Positions 1 through 7,574 of a stretch of DNA of 20,768 nucleotides are shown one piece after another. Numbering within the stretch: the stretch's first letter is position 1; the number at the start of each line of letters is the position of its first letter. The translations under genes were made by a program, and so were the position numbers. The notes under the pieces were generated by a model. It was not told the DNA's origin and made no database searches. It saw only the letters and a list, made by a program, of their open reading frames with translations. Source of the stretch: Planctomycetota bacterium (lineage in GTDB: Bacteria; Planctomycetota; Planctomycetia; Pirellulales; Pirellulaceae); the NCBI GenBank assembly GCA_026692885.1, contig JAPLNJ010001047.1:1-20768 (forward strand), written 5' to 3'.

Positions 1-52
1 TTGGGGGCGGCATGGTACTAGCCGCCGGGGGTTTGTGACGGGCACGGCGCTC

Positions 53-181
53 GCCCAATGCCACTTACTTTGTTGCGGCACGGCGCGAGCCGTCCGGTTT
101 TACTGTCGGAAACCCGGGGGGCTTGCGCCGCTCCGCTAACAAGAAACGCCCCCAATGGTCCCAAAGTAAGTGGCCTTGGGC
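53..181. repeat. Imperfect inverted repeat with 20-bp arms
   Basis: The arm at 53-72 (GCCCAATGCCACTTACTTTG) pairs with 162-181 at 19 of 20 positions, with 89 nt between them. No convincing coding frame lies inside. The arms look like the ends of a small non-autonomous element or a dispersed repeat. The right arm runs directly into the palindrome at 179-230, so several repeat families are stacked here. Confidence 0.6.
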
Positions 182-230
182 GCTAGCCGCCGGTGGCGTT
201 CGGAACCGGCGGCTAGCGCCTTGCCGCTCA
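179..230. repeat. Dispersed palindrome, left copy
   Basis: A 16-bp perfect stem (179-194 with 205-220) surrounds a 10-nt loop. The 52 nt at 179-230 are identical, in inverted orientation, to 3839-3890 on the other side of the esterase gene. The motif after it (CCGCCCC-GGGGC, then AGCCACATA, 244-267) also recurs near 3556-3586. This marks a dispersed family. Confidence 0.85.
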
Positions 231-265
231 CAGCACCCTCTTCCGCCCCGATAGGGGCAGCCACA

Positions 266-394
266 TATACCGCACGCGGTTGAGGATGGCACAATTTCCG
301 ACGTAGCTGAACTCGCAAGAGTTCAGGGATTCACGGCAATTCCCTGAACTCTTGCGAGTTCAGCTACGTGTCACCGCCAACCGCGTGCGGTATA
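266..394. repeat. Nested perfect inverted repeats
   Basis: The outer arms are 17 bp and perfect (266-282 with 378-394, core ACCGCACGCGGT). The inner arms are 29 bp and perfect (301-329 with 341-369) around an 11-nt spacer (330-340). Each inner arm contains a smaller palindrome, GAACTCGCAAGAGTTC or its complement. The whole block could fold into one long interrupted hairpin. It ends about 150 nt before the esterase start and has no T-run typical of a terminator. It may be a small fold-back element or two repeats inserted one inside the other. Confidence 0.85.
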
Positions 395-542
395 ACATGT
401 CGTCAGGGCGGAGCGTGATGACTACGTTGAGAACCCGACAGATGTTTGTCGGTCCAGCCCGACCCGCTCCCCGCTGGAAGTCGAACTGGTGAATTGAGTG
501 GATTGGTACGCGACCAAGCGAACACAACGAAAGGCGAATTGT

Positions 543-3524
543 ATGACACGACAGATGCTCCTCGGTGCGGTTCTACTCGCGTTGCTCGTGGCAACCGCCA
601 CGGCCCAATACCCGGGCTGGCAGCATTCCGGTTCCGTCTATTTGCTGACCACGCCCGAAGGCGCGAACCTGCCGGCCTCCGCCTCGGAAGATGGCTTCCC
701 GCTACTGCTACGGCTGCACCGCGACGGCTTCGATTTCAGTCAGGCGAAACCCGGTGGCGAAGACCTCCGTTTCTCCACCAGCACAGGCACACCGCTGGCC
801 TATCAGATCGAGGACTGGGATGCGGCCCAGGGCACGGCGAGCATTTGGGTGCGCATCCCGACCATCAAGGGCAACTCACGCCAGGAGCTCAAGCTGCATT
901 GGGGTAAGGCGGATGCAGTGAGTGAGTCCAACGGGGCGGCTGTCTTCAATGCGTCGAACGGATACCTCAGCGTCTGGCACATGCAGGAGCCGGTGAAGGA
1001 TGAGACGGGCGCACTCGAATCAAAGGACGTGGGTACGACGGCCACAGCGGGAATGATCGGGAAGGCGCGCCATTTGGCGGGACAGCAGGGCATCTTTGGC
1101 GGGGAAGACATTGCCAGTTACCCCGTCGGCGCGAGTTCGCACACTACGGAAGCGTGGTTCCGGCCGGAGCAGCCGAATGGCAGAGTCCTCGCGTGGGGCA
1201 ACGAACATGGCCAGGGCAAAGTGGTGATGCATTATCGCAGCCCGCCCCACGTGATGATGGAATGCTACTTTTCCGGCGCCGACGTGGTGGGCGGCAGCGC
1301 GATCCCGCTGGGCCAATGGGTTCACGTCGTCCATACCTATCAGAAGGGCGATTCACGCGTTTATGTCAATGGCGTCCTCGACGGAACCTCGATCACTCAG
1401 GGGGCACCCTTGAATATCAAGAGTCCGGCGCGGCTCTGGATTGGCGGCTGGTATCACCACTACGACTTCATCGGCGACATCGACGAGGTGCGAATTTCGC
1501 AGGTCGTTCGGTCCGCCGACTGGATCAAGCTGCAATACGAGAACCAGCAGCCGGTTCAGACCTTGACCGGACCACTGGTCCAACCGGGGCATGCTTTCGC
1601 GGTCTCTCCCGGGCAAACAACCGTGCTGGAGGGCCAGCACGTCGACTTCTCGGCAGCAGCCGGCGGTGCACAGAAGGTCGCTTGGGTTCTGAAAGACGCT
1701 GGCCAGGAGACACTGGTCGCCACGGATCGTTTTCAGTTCACATTCCAGGCCGGTCGCGTGGTCGGTGACCAGTCGTTGACCCTCCAGTTCAAGGCGATCT
1801 ACGCCACGGAGGTCAAGACCAAAGACATCCCCATCACGATCAAGGAGAACATTCCGGAGCCGGCCTTCACGCTGCGCGCCCCGCCCACGTGGGATGGACG
1901 TGCGACAATTGAGGTCGTGCCGCAGATCACCAACCTCAAGGAGCTGCAGGCCAACAGTGCGGGGGATCTGCACACCACTTGGAACGTCGCGGATATCGCC
2001 GTGATCAAGGAAATTGCGACGGGAAAACTGATTCTTCATCGCGCGCAGAACAGCGGCAAAATGACCGTGACGGCGACGGTGCATAACGGCGGCCAGCCGA
2101 CCACGCAAACCACCACAATTGTCGTCGCCGAGCCCCAGCAGGACGCCTGGGTGGCCCGAACACCGGCGCAGGATGAGCAGCCGGAGGACCATCAGTTCTA
2201 CGCCCGAAACGACCAGCAGGAAGGCACGCTGTTCTACAACGGTACGCTGGACGAAACGGCCGACGCCGTCTTTCTGAAAGTCTATGCTGACGAGCGGCTC
2301 TTGAAGCGTGAAACCCGCAAGCTGGCGGCGGACAAAGCCTACGCCTTCTCCGTGAAACTCAAGCCGGGGCTGATCAAGTACAAAGTGGAGTTCGGCTCGC
2401 AGACGGGCGACCGCGAGAAGCTGCTGCACACGGCCAGCGACCTGGTCTGCGGCGATGCGTACTTGATCAACGGGCAATCCAACGCCGTGGCGACGGATTG
2501 GGGCAAGGCTGAGGAACCGGCTTTTCGCAGCGAATGGATTCGCACGTTTGGCAGCATGTCGGGAAACCCAGAACCCGTCCGACTGTGGGGCCACGCGATG
2601 TATCGCAGCCGCGACGCTGAGAAGCTTCAGATTGGCTACTGGGGCATGGAGTTCGCCCGGCGTCTGGTGGACAGCCACCAGATCCCCATCTGCATCATCA
2701 ATGGCGCTGTCGGTGGTACTCGCATCGATCAGCATCAACGGAATCCCGAGAACCCGACGGACACGCGGACGATTTATGGACGACTGCTGTGGCGCGTACA
2801 ACAGGCAAAACTCACGCACGGTATCCGCGGCGTCCTCTGGCATCAGGGCGAAAATGATCAGGGTGCCGATGGGCCGACGGGAGGTTATGGCTGGGAGACT
2901 TATCGGCAATTCTTCATCGATCTGGCAGCGGCGTGGAAGCAGGACTTTCCCAACATCCAGCACTACTACATGTTCCAGATCTGGCCGAAATCCTGCGCGA
3001 TGGGCGTCGACGGTTCCGACAACCGTTTGCGCGAGGTGCAACGGACACTGCCGACCGCGTTTTCCAAGTTGAGCATCATGTCCACGCTGGGCATCGATCC
3101 TCCCGGGGGTTGCCATTATCCGGCCGCCGGCTACGCGGAATTCGCCCGCCTCATGGGCCCTTTAGTGGAGCGTGACAACTATGGGAAATCTTTTTCGGCC
3201 TCCATCACCCCGCCCGATCTCCTGCGGGTCTACTTTGCGAGCGATAAGAGGGAGGAGATCGTGATGGAGTTCGATCAGCCCGTGAAATGGAACGAGGCCC
3301 TCGCCAGCCAGTTCTACCTGGACGGCAACAAGGGCCAAGTGGCCTCGGGCACGGTCTCCGGAAAAGTGGTCACACTCAAACTAGCCGCGGCCTCGACGGC
3401 GCAGCGGCTCACCTACCTCGACAGCAAATCCTGGAAGCCGGACAATCTTCTCCGCGGGGAGAACGGCCTGGCAGCGCTCACTTTTTGCGAGGTTCCGATT
3501 CTGCCCAAGCAGCCGTCCCACTAG
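543..3524 (+). CDS. Secreted DUF2341/LamG/SASA-type carbohydrate esterase
   Basis: This 993-aa protein is probably exported. The ATG at 543 is chosen because a signal peptide follows at once (MTRQMLLGAVLLALLVA, ending near ATA-Q) and AAAGG lies about 10 nt upstream. An in-frame start at 498 would bury the signal. Residues about 40-145 resemble DUF2341. Residues about 200-340 form a LamG/concanavalin-like domain with the typical WVHVVHTY, VYVNG and IDEVRIS strands. Ig/PKD-like segments follow. From about 640 there is an SGNH/SASA (sialate O-acetylesterase-type) domain with GQSN (Ser646), VLWHQGEND (about 762-772) and DPPGGCHY (Asp852, His858), so the presumed triad is complete. The likely role is deacetylation of an external acylated polysaccharide; the substrate is not known. 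It stands alone, bracketed by repeats. Confidence 0.88.
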   Translation: MTRQMLLGAVLLALLVATATAQYPGWQHSGSVYLLTTPEGANLPASASEDGFPLLLRLHRDGFDFSQAKPGGEDLRFSTSTGTPLAYQIEDWDAAQGTASIWVRIPTIKGNSRQELKLHWGKADAVSESNGAAVFNASNGYLSVWHMQEPVKDETGALESKDVGTTATAGMIGKARHLAGQQGIFGGEDIASYPVGASSHTTEAWFRPEQPNGRVLAWGNEHGQGKVVMHYRSPPHVMMECYFSGADVVGGSAIPLGQWVHVVHTYQKGDSRVYVNGVLDGTSITQGAPLNIKSPARLWIGGWYHHYDFIGDIDEVRISQVVRSADWIKLQYENQQPVQTLTGPLVQPGHAFAVSPGQTTVLEGQHVDFSAAAGGAQKVAWVLKDAGQETLVATDRFQFTFQAGRVVGDQSLTLQFKAIYATEVKTKDIPITIKENIPEPAFTLRAPPTWDGRATIEVVPQITNLKELQANSAGDLHTTWNVADIAVIKEIATGKLILHRAQNSGKMTVTATVHNGGQPTTQTTTIVVAEPQQDAWVARTPAQDEQPEDHQFYARNDQQEGTLFYNGTLDETADAVFLKVYADERLLKRETRKLAADKAYAFSVKLKPGLIKYKVEFGSQTGDREKLLHTASDLVCGDAYLINGQSNAVATDWGKAEEPAFRSEWIRTFGSMSGNPEPVRLWGHAMYRSRDAEKLQIGYWGMEFARRLVDSHQIPICIINGAVGGTRIDQHQRNPENPTDTRTIYGRLLWRVQQAKLTHGIRGVLWHQGENDQGADGPTGGYGWETYRQFFIDLAAAWKQDFPNIQHYYMFQIWPKSCAMGVDGSDNRLREVQRTLPTAFSKLSIMSTLGIDPPGGCHYPAAGYAEFARLMGPLVERDNYGKSFSASITPPDLLRVYFASDKREEIVMEFDQPVKWNEALASQFYLDGNKGQVASGTVSGKVVTLKLAAASTAQRLTYLDSKSWKPDNLLRGENGLAALTFCEVPILPKQPSH

Positions 3525-3838
3525 CCCGGGGCTACTGCTCCCGCGTGATCCACGGGTTTTCGCCCCAACGGGGCAGCCACATAGCAGCCCAGCGGCAGAG
3601 CGGAGCGGAGCGGCGTAGCCGCGTAGCGCCGCCCTGGGGTAGGAGAGGAGTGAGAACACTAGCCCTGAAGGGGCGAAACAAGCCGTGTCCGCATCGGACG
3701 AACGATGCGTGCGGGATTACCGATTTGTTTCGCCCTTTCAGGGCTACCGTGCTGAATCGAACCTGTACCCAGGGCGTCGCTTTGCGGCTGTCGCCGCGCC
3801 GCTGGGCTGATTTGTTTTGCCCCGTTGGGGCGGAAGAG
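3525..3838. repeat. Repeat-rich spacer, no gene seen
   Basis: No convincing gene is present. The spacer holds a GCCCC-GGGGC hairpin followed by AGCCACATA (about 3561-3586), shared with the left flank of the esterase. A 21-bp inverted repeat with one mismatch pairs 3661-3681 with 3725-3745 (AGCCCTGAAG.GGCGAAACAA type). The pair AGCCCAGCGGC / GCCGCTGGGCT (near 3586 and 3799) and another GCCCC-GGGGC hairpin (about 3821-3834) complete it. It resembles a patchwork of dispersed planctomycete palindromes. Confidence 0.7.
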
Positions 3839-3900
3839 TGAGCGGCAAGGCGCTAGCCGCCGGTTCCGAACGCCACCGGCGGCTAGCGCCTTGCCGCTCA
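3839..3900. repeat. Dispersed palindrome, right copy (26-bp stem)
   Basis: A perfect 26-bp stem (3839-3864 with 3875-3900) encloses the 10-nt loop TCCGAACGCC. It begins TGAGCGGCAAGGCGCTAGCC. The first 52 nt are the exact reverse complement of 179-230. It sits between the convergent esterase gene and the minus-strand gene ending at 3917, so it could act as a weak factor-independent barrier, although no T-run follows. Confidence 0.9.
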
Positions 3901-3916
3901 CCCCAGACGGCACTGG

Positions 3917-4558
3917 TCACATCGAGAACGTTTTCTTCTCTTTCAGGCCCGAATGCGAACTGAAGTGGATGAGATACTGCGGTGCCTGGCCCTTCTCGAC
4001 CGCTTCGTGCTGTCCAATGCCAACGATCTCCACGACCGTGCCGCTTCGCTTGAAGAAGAGCGTACAGCCCTTACCCTTCTGCTTCGGCCCGGCCGACGCA
4101 TGCAAGACGCCGGACAGGCCGGCGGTGGCTTTCCCGCGGCCGAGAATGGCATCGTTCAGCGCCTGGCTGATGTTGCCGTGACCGCTCGACGGCAGTTCGT
4201 GTTTGATGAACGCGACGGTTTCCTCCTCAGTCGCTTCGTTCTTCCCCTTGAACTTGAAAACCACCTCCGGCTTCGGCCCCTGTTTTTCCAGTTCAGCGGC
4301 TTTTTTCTTGGCCGCGTTGTACAACTGGACCACCGCGTCCTTGGTGTCCGTATACTGCTTGTCCGAGATCGGAAGGGACGCGACCTTCTCTTCGAGATTA
4401 TTGAGGCGTATCGCAAGGACCCCTGCGACATCCTCTAGTTTCTTGACCGCAGCCGGGTCGATTTGTTGAGCCTTCTCGATCAGGGTGTTGGCTTGTTTCA
4501 GAAGTTGCCGTAGGGTTTGGACGTGATTGCTCCCCAGTGTGTCTTTTTGTTCGGGCAT
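3917..4558 (-). CDS. Unrecognised 213-aa protein with N-terminal coiled coil
   Basis: I do not recognise the family. The ATG at 4558 follows a good ribosome site (GGAGAGG, about 5 nt before the start on the minus strand). Residues about 10-95 are Leu/Lys/Glu/Ala-rich and predicted helical, probably coiled coil (LLKQANTLIEKAQQ, LYNAAKKKAAELEKQ). Residues about 100-205 form a compact domain with hydrophobic strands: VVFKFKGK, CTLFFKRSGTVVEIVGIG and YLIHFSS. There is no signal peptide or membrane segment, so it is probably cytoplasmic. The strand-rich C-terminal half loosely recalls small toxin-like folds, but no catalytic residues support that. It stands alone, facing away from the phage remnant at 4840, and could be its cargo or an unrelated orphan. 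Confidence 0.65.
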   Translation of the reverse strand: MPEQKDTLGSNHVQTLRQLLKQANTLIEKAQQIDPAAVKKLEDVAGVLAIRLNNLEEKVASLPISDKQYTDTKDAVVQLYNAAKKKAAELEKQGPKPEVVFKFKGKNEATEEETVAFIKHELPSSGHGNISQALNDAILGRGKATAGLSGVLHASAGPKQKGKGCTLFFKRSGTVVEIVGIGQHEAVEKGQAPQYLIHFSSHSGLKEKKTFSM

Positions 4559-4839
4559 GGTGGCCTCTCCAGAAATGTGGTGTTGAACCGGTCACTGTGA
4601 GTCTCGTCGTGAACTCGACTGTTGGCACTTTAGGGCGATCAGGTCATAAGACAACGGAAAGGAAAGCAGATTTTTCACCGACAGGACTGAGGCTAACCGG
4701 GGAAAACTGGTGACTCAAGGGAGGCAGGATTATGAAGTCTTAGGTTGCCGCTGGAAAACGAGAAAACGGGCGAGAAGGCGAAGAAGCGGCCAGGCGGCGG
4801 GATCATCTTCCGCACCATTCAACCACCCGGGGCAACGCA
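4559..4839. other. Spacer with a short C-terminal-like frame
   Basis: No complete gene is seen. A short frame on the plus strand (4736-4843) ends in RPGGGIIFRTIQPPG, and its stop TGA (4841-4843) overlaps the GTG start of the portal remnant as GTGA. This overlap is typical of coupled phage genes, so the frame may be the last codons of an upstream phage gene whose body is gone. The identity of that gene cannot be read. Confidence 0.3.
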
Positions 4840-5726
4840 GTGAGCGACAAAGGCGGACTAATCCTGGTCGATCGCTGGGGCATCGAACAGCCTGCGCGGA
4901 AGGTGAATGGCAGGCCGCAGTCGCGTAAGATCGCCGCCACTCCGCCGGAAGAGAACGGCCCTGACATGCGGAAGATCCGCGCGGCCCATGCGATTGGACG
5001 CATGGACATCCAGGGCACGTACGATCTGGCGCAAACGACCGTTGACAACGCCAAGCACTGGGCGGCGGCCGACAACTACGATGCCGATTCCGCGAACAGC
5101 CGCTGGGTTCGGCAAACGATGGTCAAGCGGTCCAGGTACGAAGCCGCCAACAACGGCTACGTGGACGGCATCCAATCCACTGTAACGACCATGTGTTGGA
5201 CCCGCTGTTCTCGATCTGGTGGCAGGAATACGTCCTCTTCCATCAGTCCGAAGGCGAGATGTTCGACTGCGACCCCGACGAGCCGCCCGAACACGAATGG
5301 GACTGGCCCCGCAACCCCGTGGCGGATTCAGCGGCCGAAGTGTCCACCAATGCCGAGCGGCTGCGGACCGGCCAGGCAAGCCCCAGCGAGATCGCCCACG
5401 AAAACGGTGAGAGTTGGGAAGAGCGTCTGCGGAAACTGTCCAAGGACTACGGCAAGACGGTGGACGAAGTTCGCGAAGCCATCTTCACCGTCACCTTCGC
5501 CCCGAAGTCGGGCGGGCAGTTGCAGCCGGGCGCCGGTCCGCAGAGCGAAGGTTTTCCTAACGGCTTCCCGAAGAAGCCGCCGGCTGCCGGAGACGCCGAA
5601 TCCGGCGACGCTGCAGAGGTCAAGAAGCTGGCGGCAATGGTTGCCACCATGTCCGAAGGAATTCTCGCCATGCAGCAAACGCTACGGGGGATTGTAGGTC
5701 AGGCTTTCCAGCCTGACACGAAATAG
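4840..5726 (+). pseudogene. Lambda-type phage portal protein remnant with internal deletion
   Basis: From GTG 4840 the first about 115 codons match the start of lambda-family portal proteins: YDLAQTTVDNAKHWAAAD, then DADSANS and RSRYEAANNGYVDGI. Near 5185-5195 that frame loses similarity. Another frame continues from about 5193 with portal C-terminal features: LDPLFSIWWQEYVLF, HEWDWPRNPVADSAAEV, then LRTGQASPSEI. Intact portals are about 450-550 aa, so the central few hundred residues are missing and the two ends are joined out of frame. The last codons (VGQAFQPDTK) are supplied by a dispersed hairpin at 5698-5717. No other phage structural gene is adjacent. The family call rests on remembered motifs, not a search. 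Confidence 0.65.
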
Positions 5727-5775
5727 CTGCTGAGCAGTAAGAGCGGTTGAAAGACGTCAGGCTGGAAAGCCTGAC
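5698..5775. repeat. Facing pair of GTCAGGC hairpins
   Basis: Two copies of one hairpin lie in inverted orientation: GTCAGGC-TTTCCA-GCCTGAC (5698-5717) and GTCAGGC-TGGAAA-GCCTGAC (5756-5775). With TAGG/CCTA extensions they are reverse complements of each other over about 23 nt. A close variant lies at 11121-11140. The first copy encodes the tail of the portal remnant; the second immediately precedes the group II intron. Confidence 0.9.
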
Positions 5776-5778
5776 CTA

Positions 5779-7130
5779 GTGCGCTTCCGAGCGCCTTGAA
5801 TCGACGAGGTGTGAGTCCTCGTCAAAGTTGGATCTGAACTTTGTAACCGAAGGTAACTGCGTCGTCGAGAGACGGGGTGGGAAGCAACCCGAGGTGAACG
5901 ACCAGTCCGTAGGATAATGACGAACTCGATTCGGCCGGTGGCGATGGCGAGCCCGCGAGGTAAGGGCGAAGCCCAAGTGACGCCGAGCGCAACCCTGCCC
6001 AATGGGTGCGACGCACGGAGTGCAGTCGCGGCGGTAAGCCCGGGGGAGCGAAACCAGATCAGTCCCAAGGGATGGCCACAGGTGGTTGGAGACAGAATGG
6101 TCGGAAGGTTCAAGGGCGTGAAGGAAGGAGACCTGTCCGGGCTAAAGGACCGGCGTTCAATGGTCGCGAATACCGACATAAAGAACCGGACCGTACAGGA
6201 GACAGAACACCCGTAGTAGCGAAGAAGCCGGGTAACGCCGGGGGAACGAACCGACCAGTCCGGGTACGCCAAGCCGGAGGATCGGGGGCCACGAAGGCCA
6301 AGCGGGCCGGAGCGAAGGGGTGTAGGAAGGTGGAATCGCAATGACCAAACGCACAGAACACAAACCGGCGGTAGTGCCGTTTCAGACTATACAAGCTGGA
6401 GAGACCCGGTCACCTTGGTGGTGGGTCGAACCGAGCGTTTGGACAAAGCGGATGTTGACGGCCCTGGAAACCGGGGTCAAAGGAGGAGTTTGGTTTAGCC
6501 TGATCGACAAGGTCTATGCGGAAGGGAATCTGGCTGCCGCCTTTGCGGCGGTCGCAGCGAACGACGGAGCTGCGGGCGTAGACCACGTAACCACTGAGCA
6601 ATTCGCCACGGGTCTGCCTGATAACCTGAAACACCTGCAAACCGTGCTGCAAACGGGGAGCTATCTCCCGCAAGCCGTGCGTCGGGTGTGGATTCCCAAG
6701 CCAGGGACTCATCAACAGCGTCTGCTGGGTATTCCGACGGTTCGTGACCGCGTGGTCCAAGCCGCCCTGCGGCAAGTGTTAGAGCCGATCTTCGAACGTG
6801 ACTTTGCCGAGCAGAGTTACGGCTTTCGTCCGGGTCGCGGCTGTCAAACAGCCTTGGCTCGCGTGGACGAATTGCTGAAGGCGGGCTACACGTATGTCGT
6901 GGATGCGGATTTGAAAAGCTACTTCGATACGATCCCGCATGACAAATTGATGGAGCAACTACGTCGGAAAGTGGCCGATGGCCGCGTGCTGACGTTGATC
7001 GAGGCGTTCCTGAAGGCCGGCATCCTGGATGGCCTGGAGGAGTGGACGCCGGAAGAAGGCTCACCGCAAGGATCGGTGATTAGTCCCTTGCTGAGCAACA
7101 TCTACTTGGACCCGTTGGACTACCGGATGG
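5779..7130 (+). mobile_element. Group II intron, 3'-truncated, inserted after a hairpin
   Basis: The element begins GTGCG, the usual 5' end of group II introns. It continues with about 560 nt of purine-rich structured RNA before the reverse transcriptase frame at 6341, as expected for domains I-IV. The 5' boundary (5779) lies 3 nt after the stem at 5756-5775; insertion behind hairpins is the hallmark of bacterial class C introns. CCTA at 5775-5778 could be IBS1, and TAGG at 5910-5913 is complementary, but a 4-nt match is weak evidence. No domain V-like hairpin and no AY 3' end are seen after about 7130, so the element is truncated and should be unable to splice or move on its own. The exact 3' breakpoint is uncertain. 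Confidence 0.75.
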
Positions 7131-7192
7131 CGGCCAAGCCAGATCCCAGACCGCCCGCGGAGCCGCCGCCGCTGCCACCCGCGTCGCCGTAA
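6341..7192 (+). pseudogene. ltrA: Group II intron reverse transcriptase/maturase, truncated
   Basis: A GGAAGGTGG ribosome site precedes ATG 6341. Readable blocks are the N-terminal region (NDGAAGVDHVTTEQF), VWIPKPG (RT1), LLGIPTVRDRVVQAAL and QSYGFRPGRGCQTAL (RT2), YVVDADLKSYFDTIPHD (RT3, with a catalytic Asp) and GSPQGSVISPLLSNIYLD (RT4). The family signature ends near LDYRMA (about 7130), just before the expected YADD block. Blocks RT5-7, the maturase domain X and any endonuclease domain are absent. The final about 20 codons (Pro/Ala-rich) come from sequence outside the element. Intact homologues are about 400-480 aa; this frame is 283 aa. It cannot be an active polymerase without the second catalytic Asp pair. 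Confidence 0.85.
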
Positions 7193-7300
7193 GCGGCTAG
7201 CGAAGAACCCGTTCGTTGTTGGACCGTTGTTGAGTTGGCCCAGATTCCAGACGCGTTCCTGCAGGAAGGTTCGCCTGATGCCAGCCCGGTCAGCTTCGCC

Positions 7301-7334
7301 TTGTTCCGTCTGGAACGTCCGGTACAATCATCGT
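7301..7334 (+). promoter_or_regulatory. Putative leaderless promoter and operator of the TA pair
   Basis: TACAAT at 7323-7328 matches five of six bases of the -10 consensus and ends only 6 nt before the antitoxin ATG, which would put transcription start at or next to the ATG. A weak -35 (TTGTTC, 7301-7306) lies 16 nt upstream. The inverted repeat GTTCC-GTCT-GGAAC (7303-7316) overlaps this region and could be an autorepression operator. No Shine-Dalgarno sequence precedes the ATG. Confidence 0.4.
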
Positions 7335-7574
7335 ATGAGCACCATCAGCGTACAAGACATTCAGCGTGATCCCCTTGCCTTCCTTGGCCGGGTCGAGGCC
7401 GGAGAAGCGTTCGTCGTCGTCCGAGGCGAGCGCCCGCTGGCAGAAGTTCGGCCTGTGGTGGCAGGCTCGACCCAGCCACGCCCCTTCGGCCTATGCGCCG
7501 GCCAGTTCTTGGTGCCCGATGGCTTTGACCAGCCCCTCCCCGAGAACGTCCTGAGGGAGTTCGAGGAATCATGA
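7335..7574 (+). CDS. Antitoxin, Phd/YefM-like
   Basis: This 79-aa protein starts at ATG 7335. The N-terminal half (ISVQDIQRDPLAFLGRVEAGE, then FVVVRGERPLAEVRPV) has the Phd/YefM pattern: a short strand, a helix and a strand carrying 'rgerplAev'. This part should dimerise and bind the operator. The acidic tail ending LPENVLREFEES is the likely toxin-blocking segment. The stop overlaps the toxin start by four bases (ATGA, 7571-7574), so the pair is translationally coupled with antitoxin first, as usual. A longer in-frame start at 7227 is rejected because its extra 36 codons show no family similarity. Confidence 0.8.
   Translation: MSTISVQDIQRDPLAFLGRVEAGEAFVVVRGERPLAEVRPVVAGSTQPRPFGLCAGQFLVPDGFDQPLPENVLREFEES

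Noticed and set aside
1353..3116. 587-codon open frame on the minus strand
   Set aside because: It is fully antisense to the esterase gene, shows no domain motifs, and is explained by high-GC codon use on the other strand.
5757..6341. 194-codon minus-strand frame over the intron RNA region
   Set aside because: It overlaps the structured 5' part of the group II intron and has a repeat-like, Arg/Ser/Pro-rich product; such antisense frames are common over intron RNA.
7194..7334. Upstream extension of the antitoxin or a small gene after the intron
   Set aside because: The frame gives no family similarity, and the promoter-like elements for the antitoxin lie within it.
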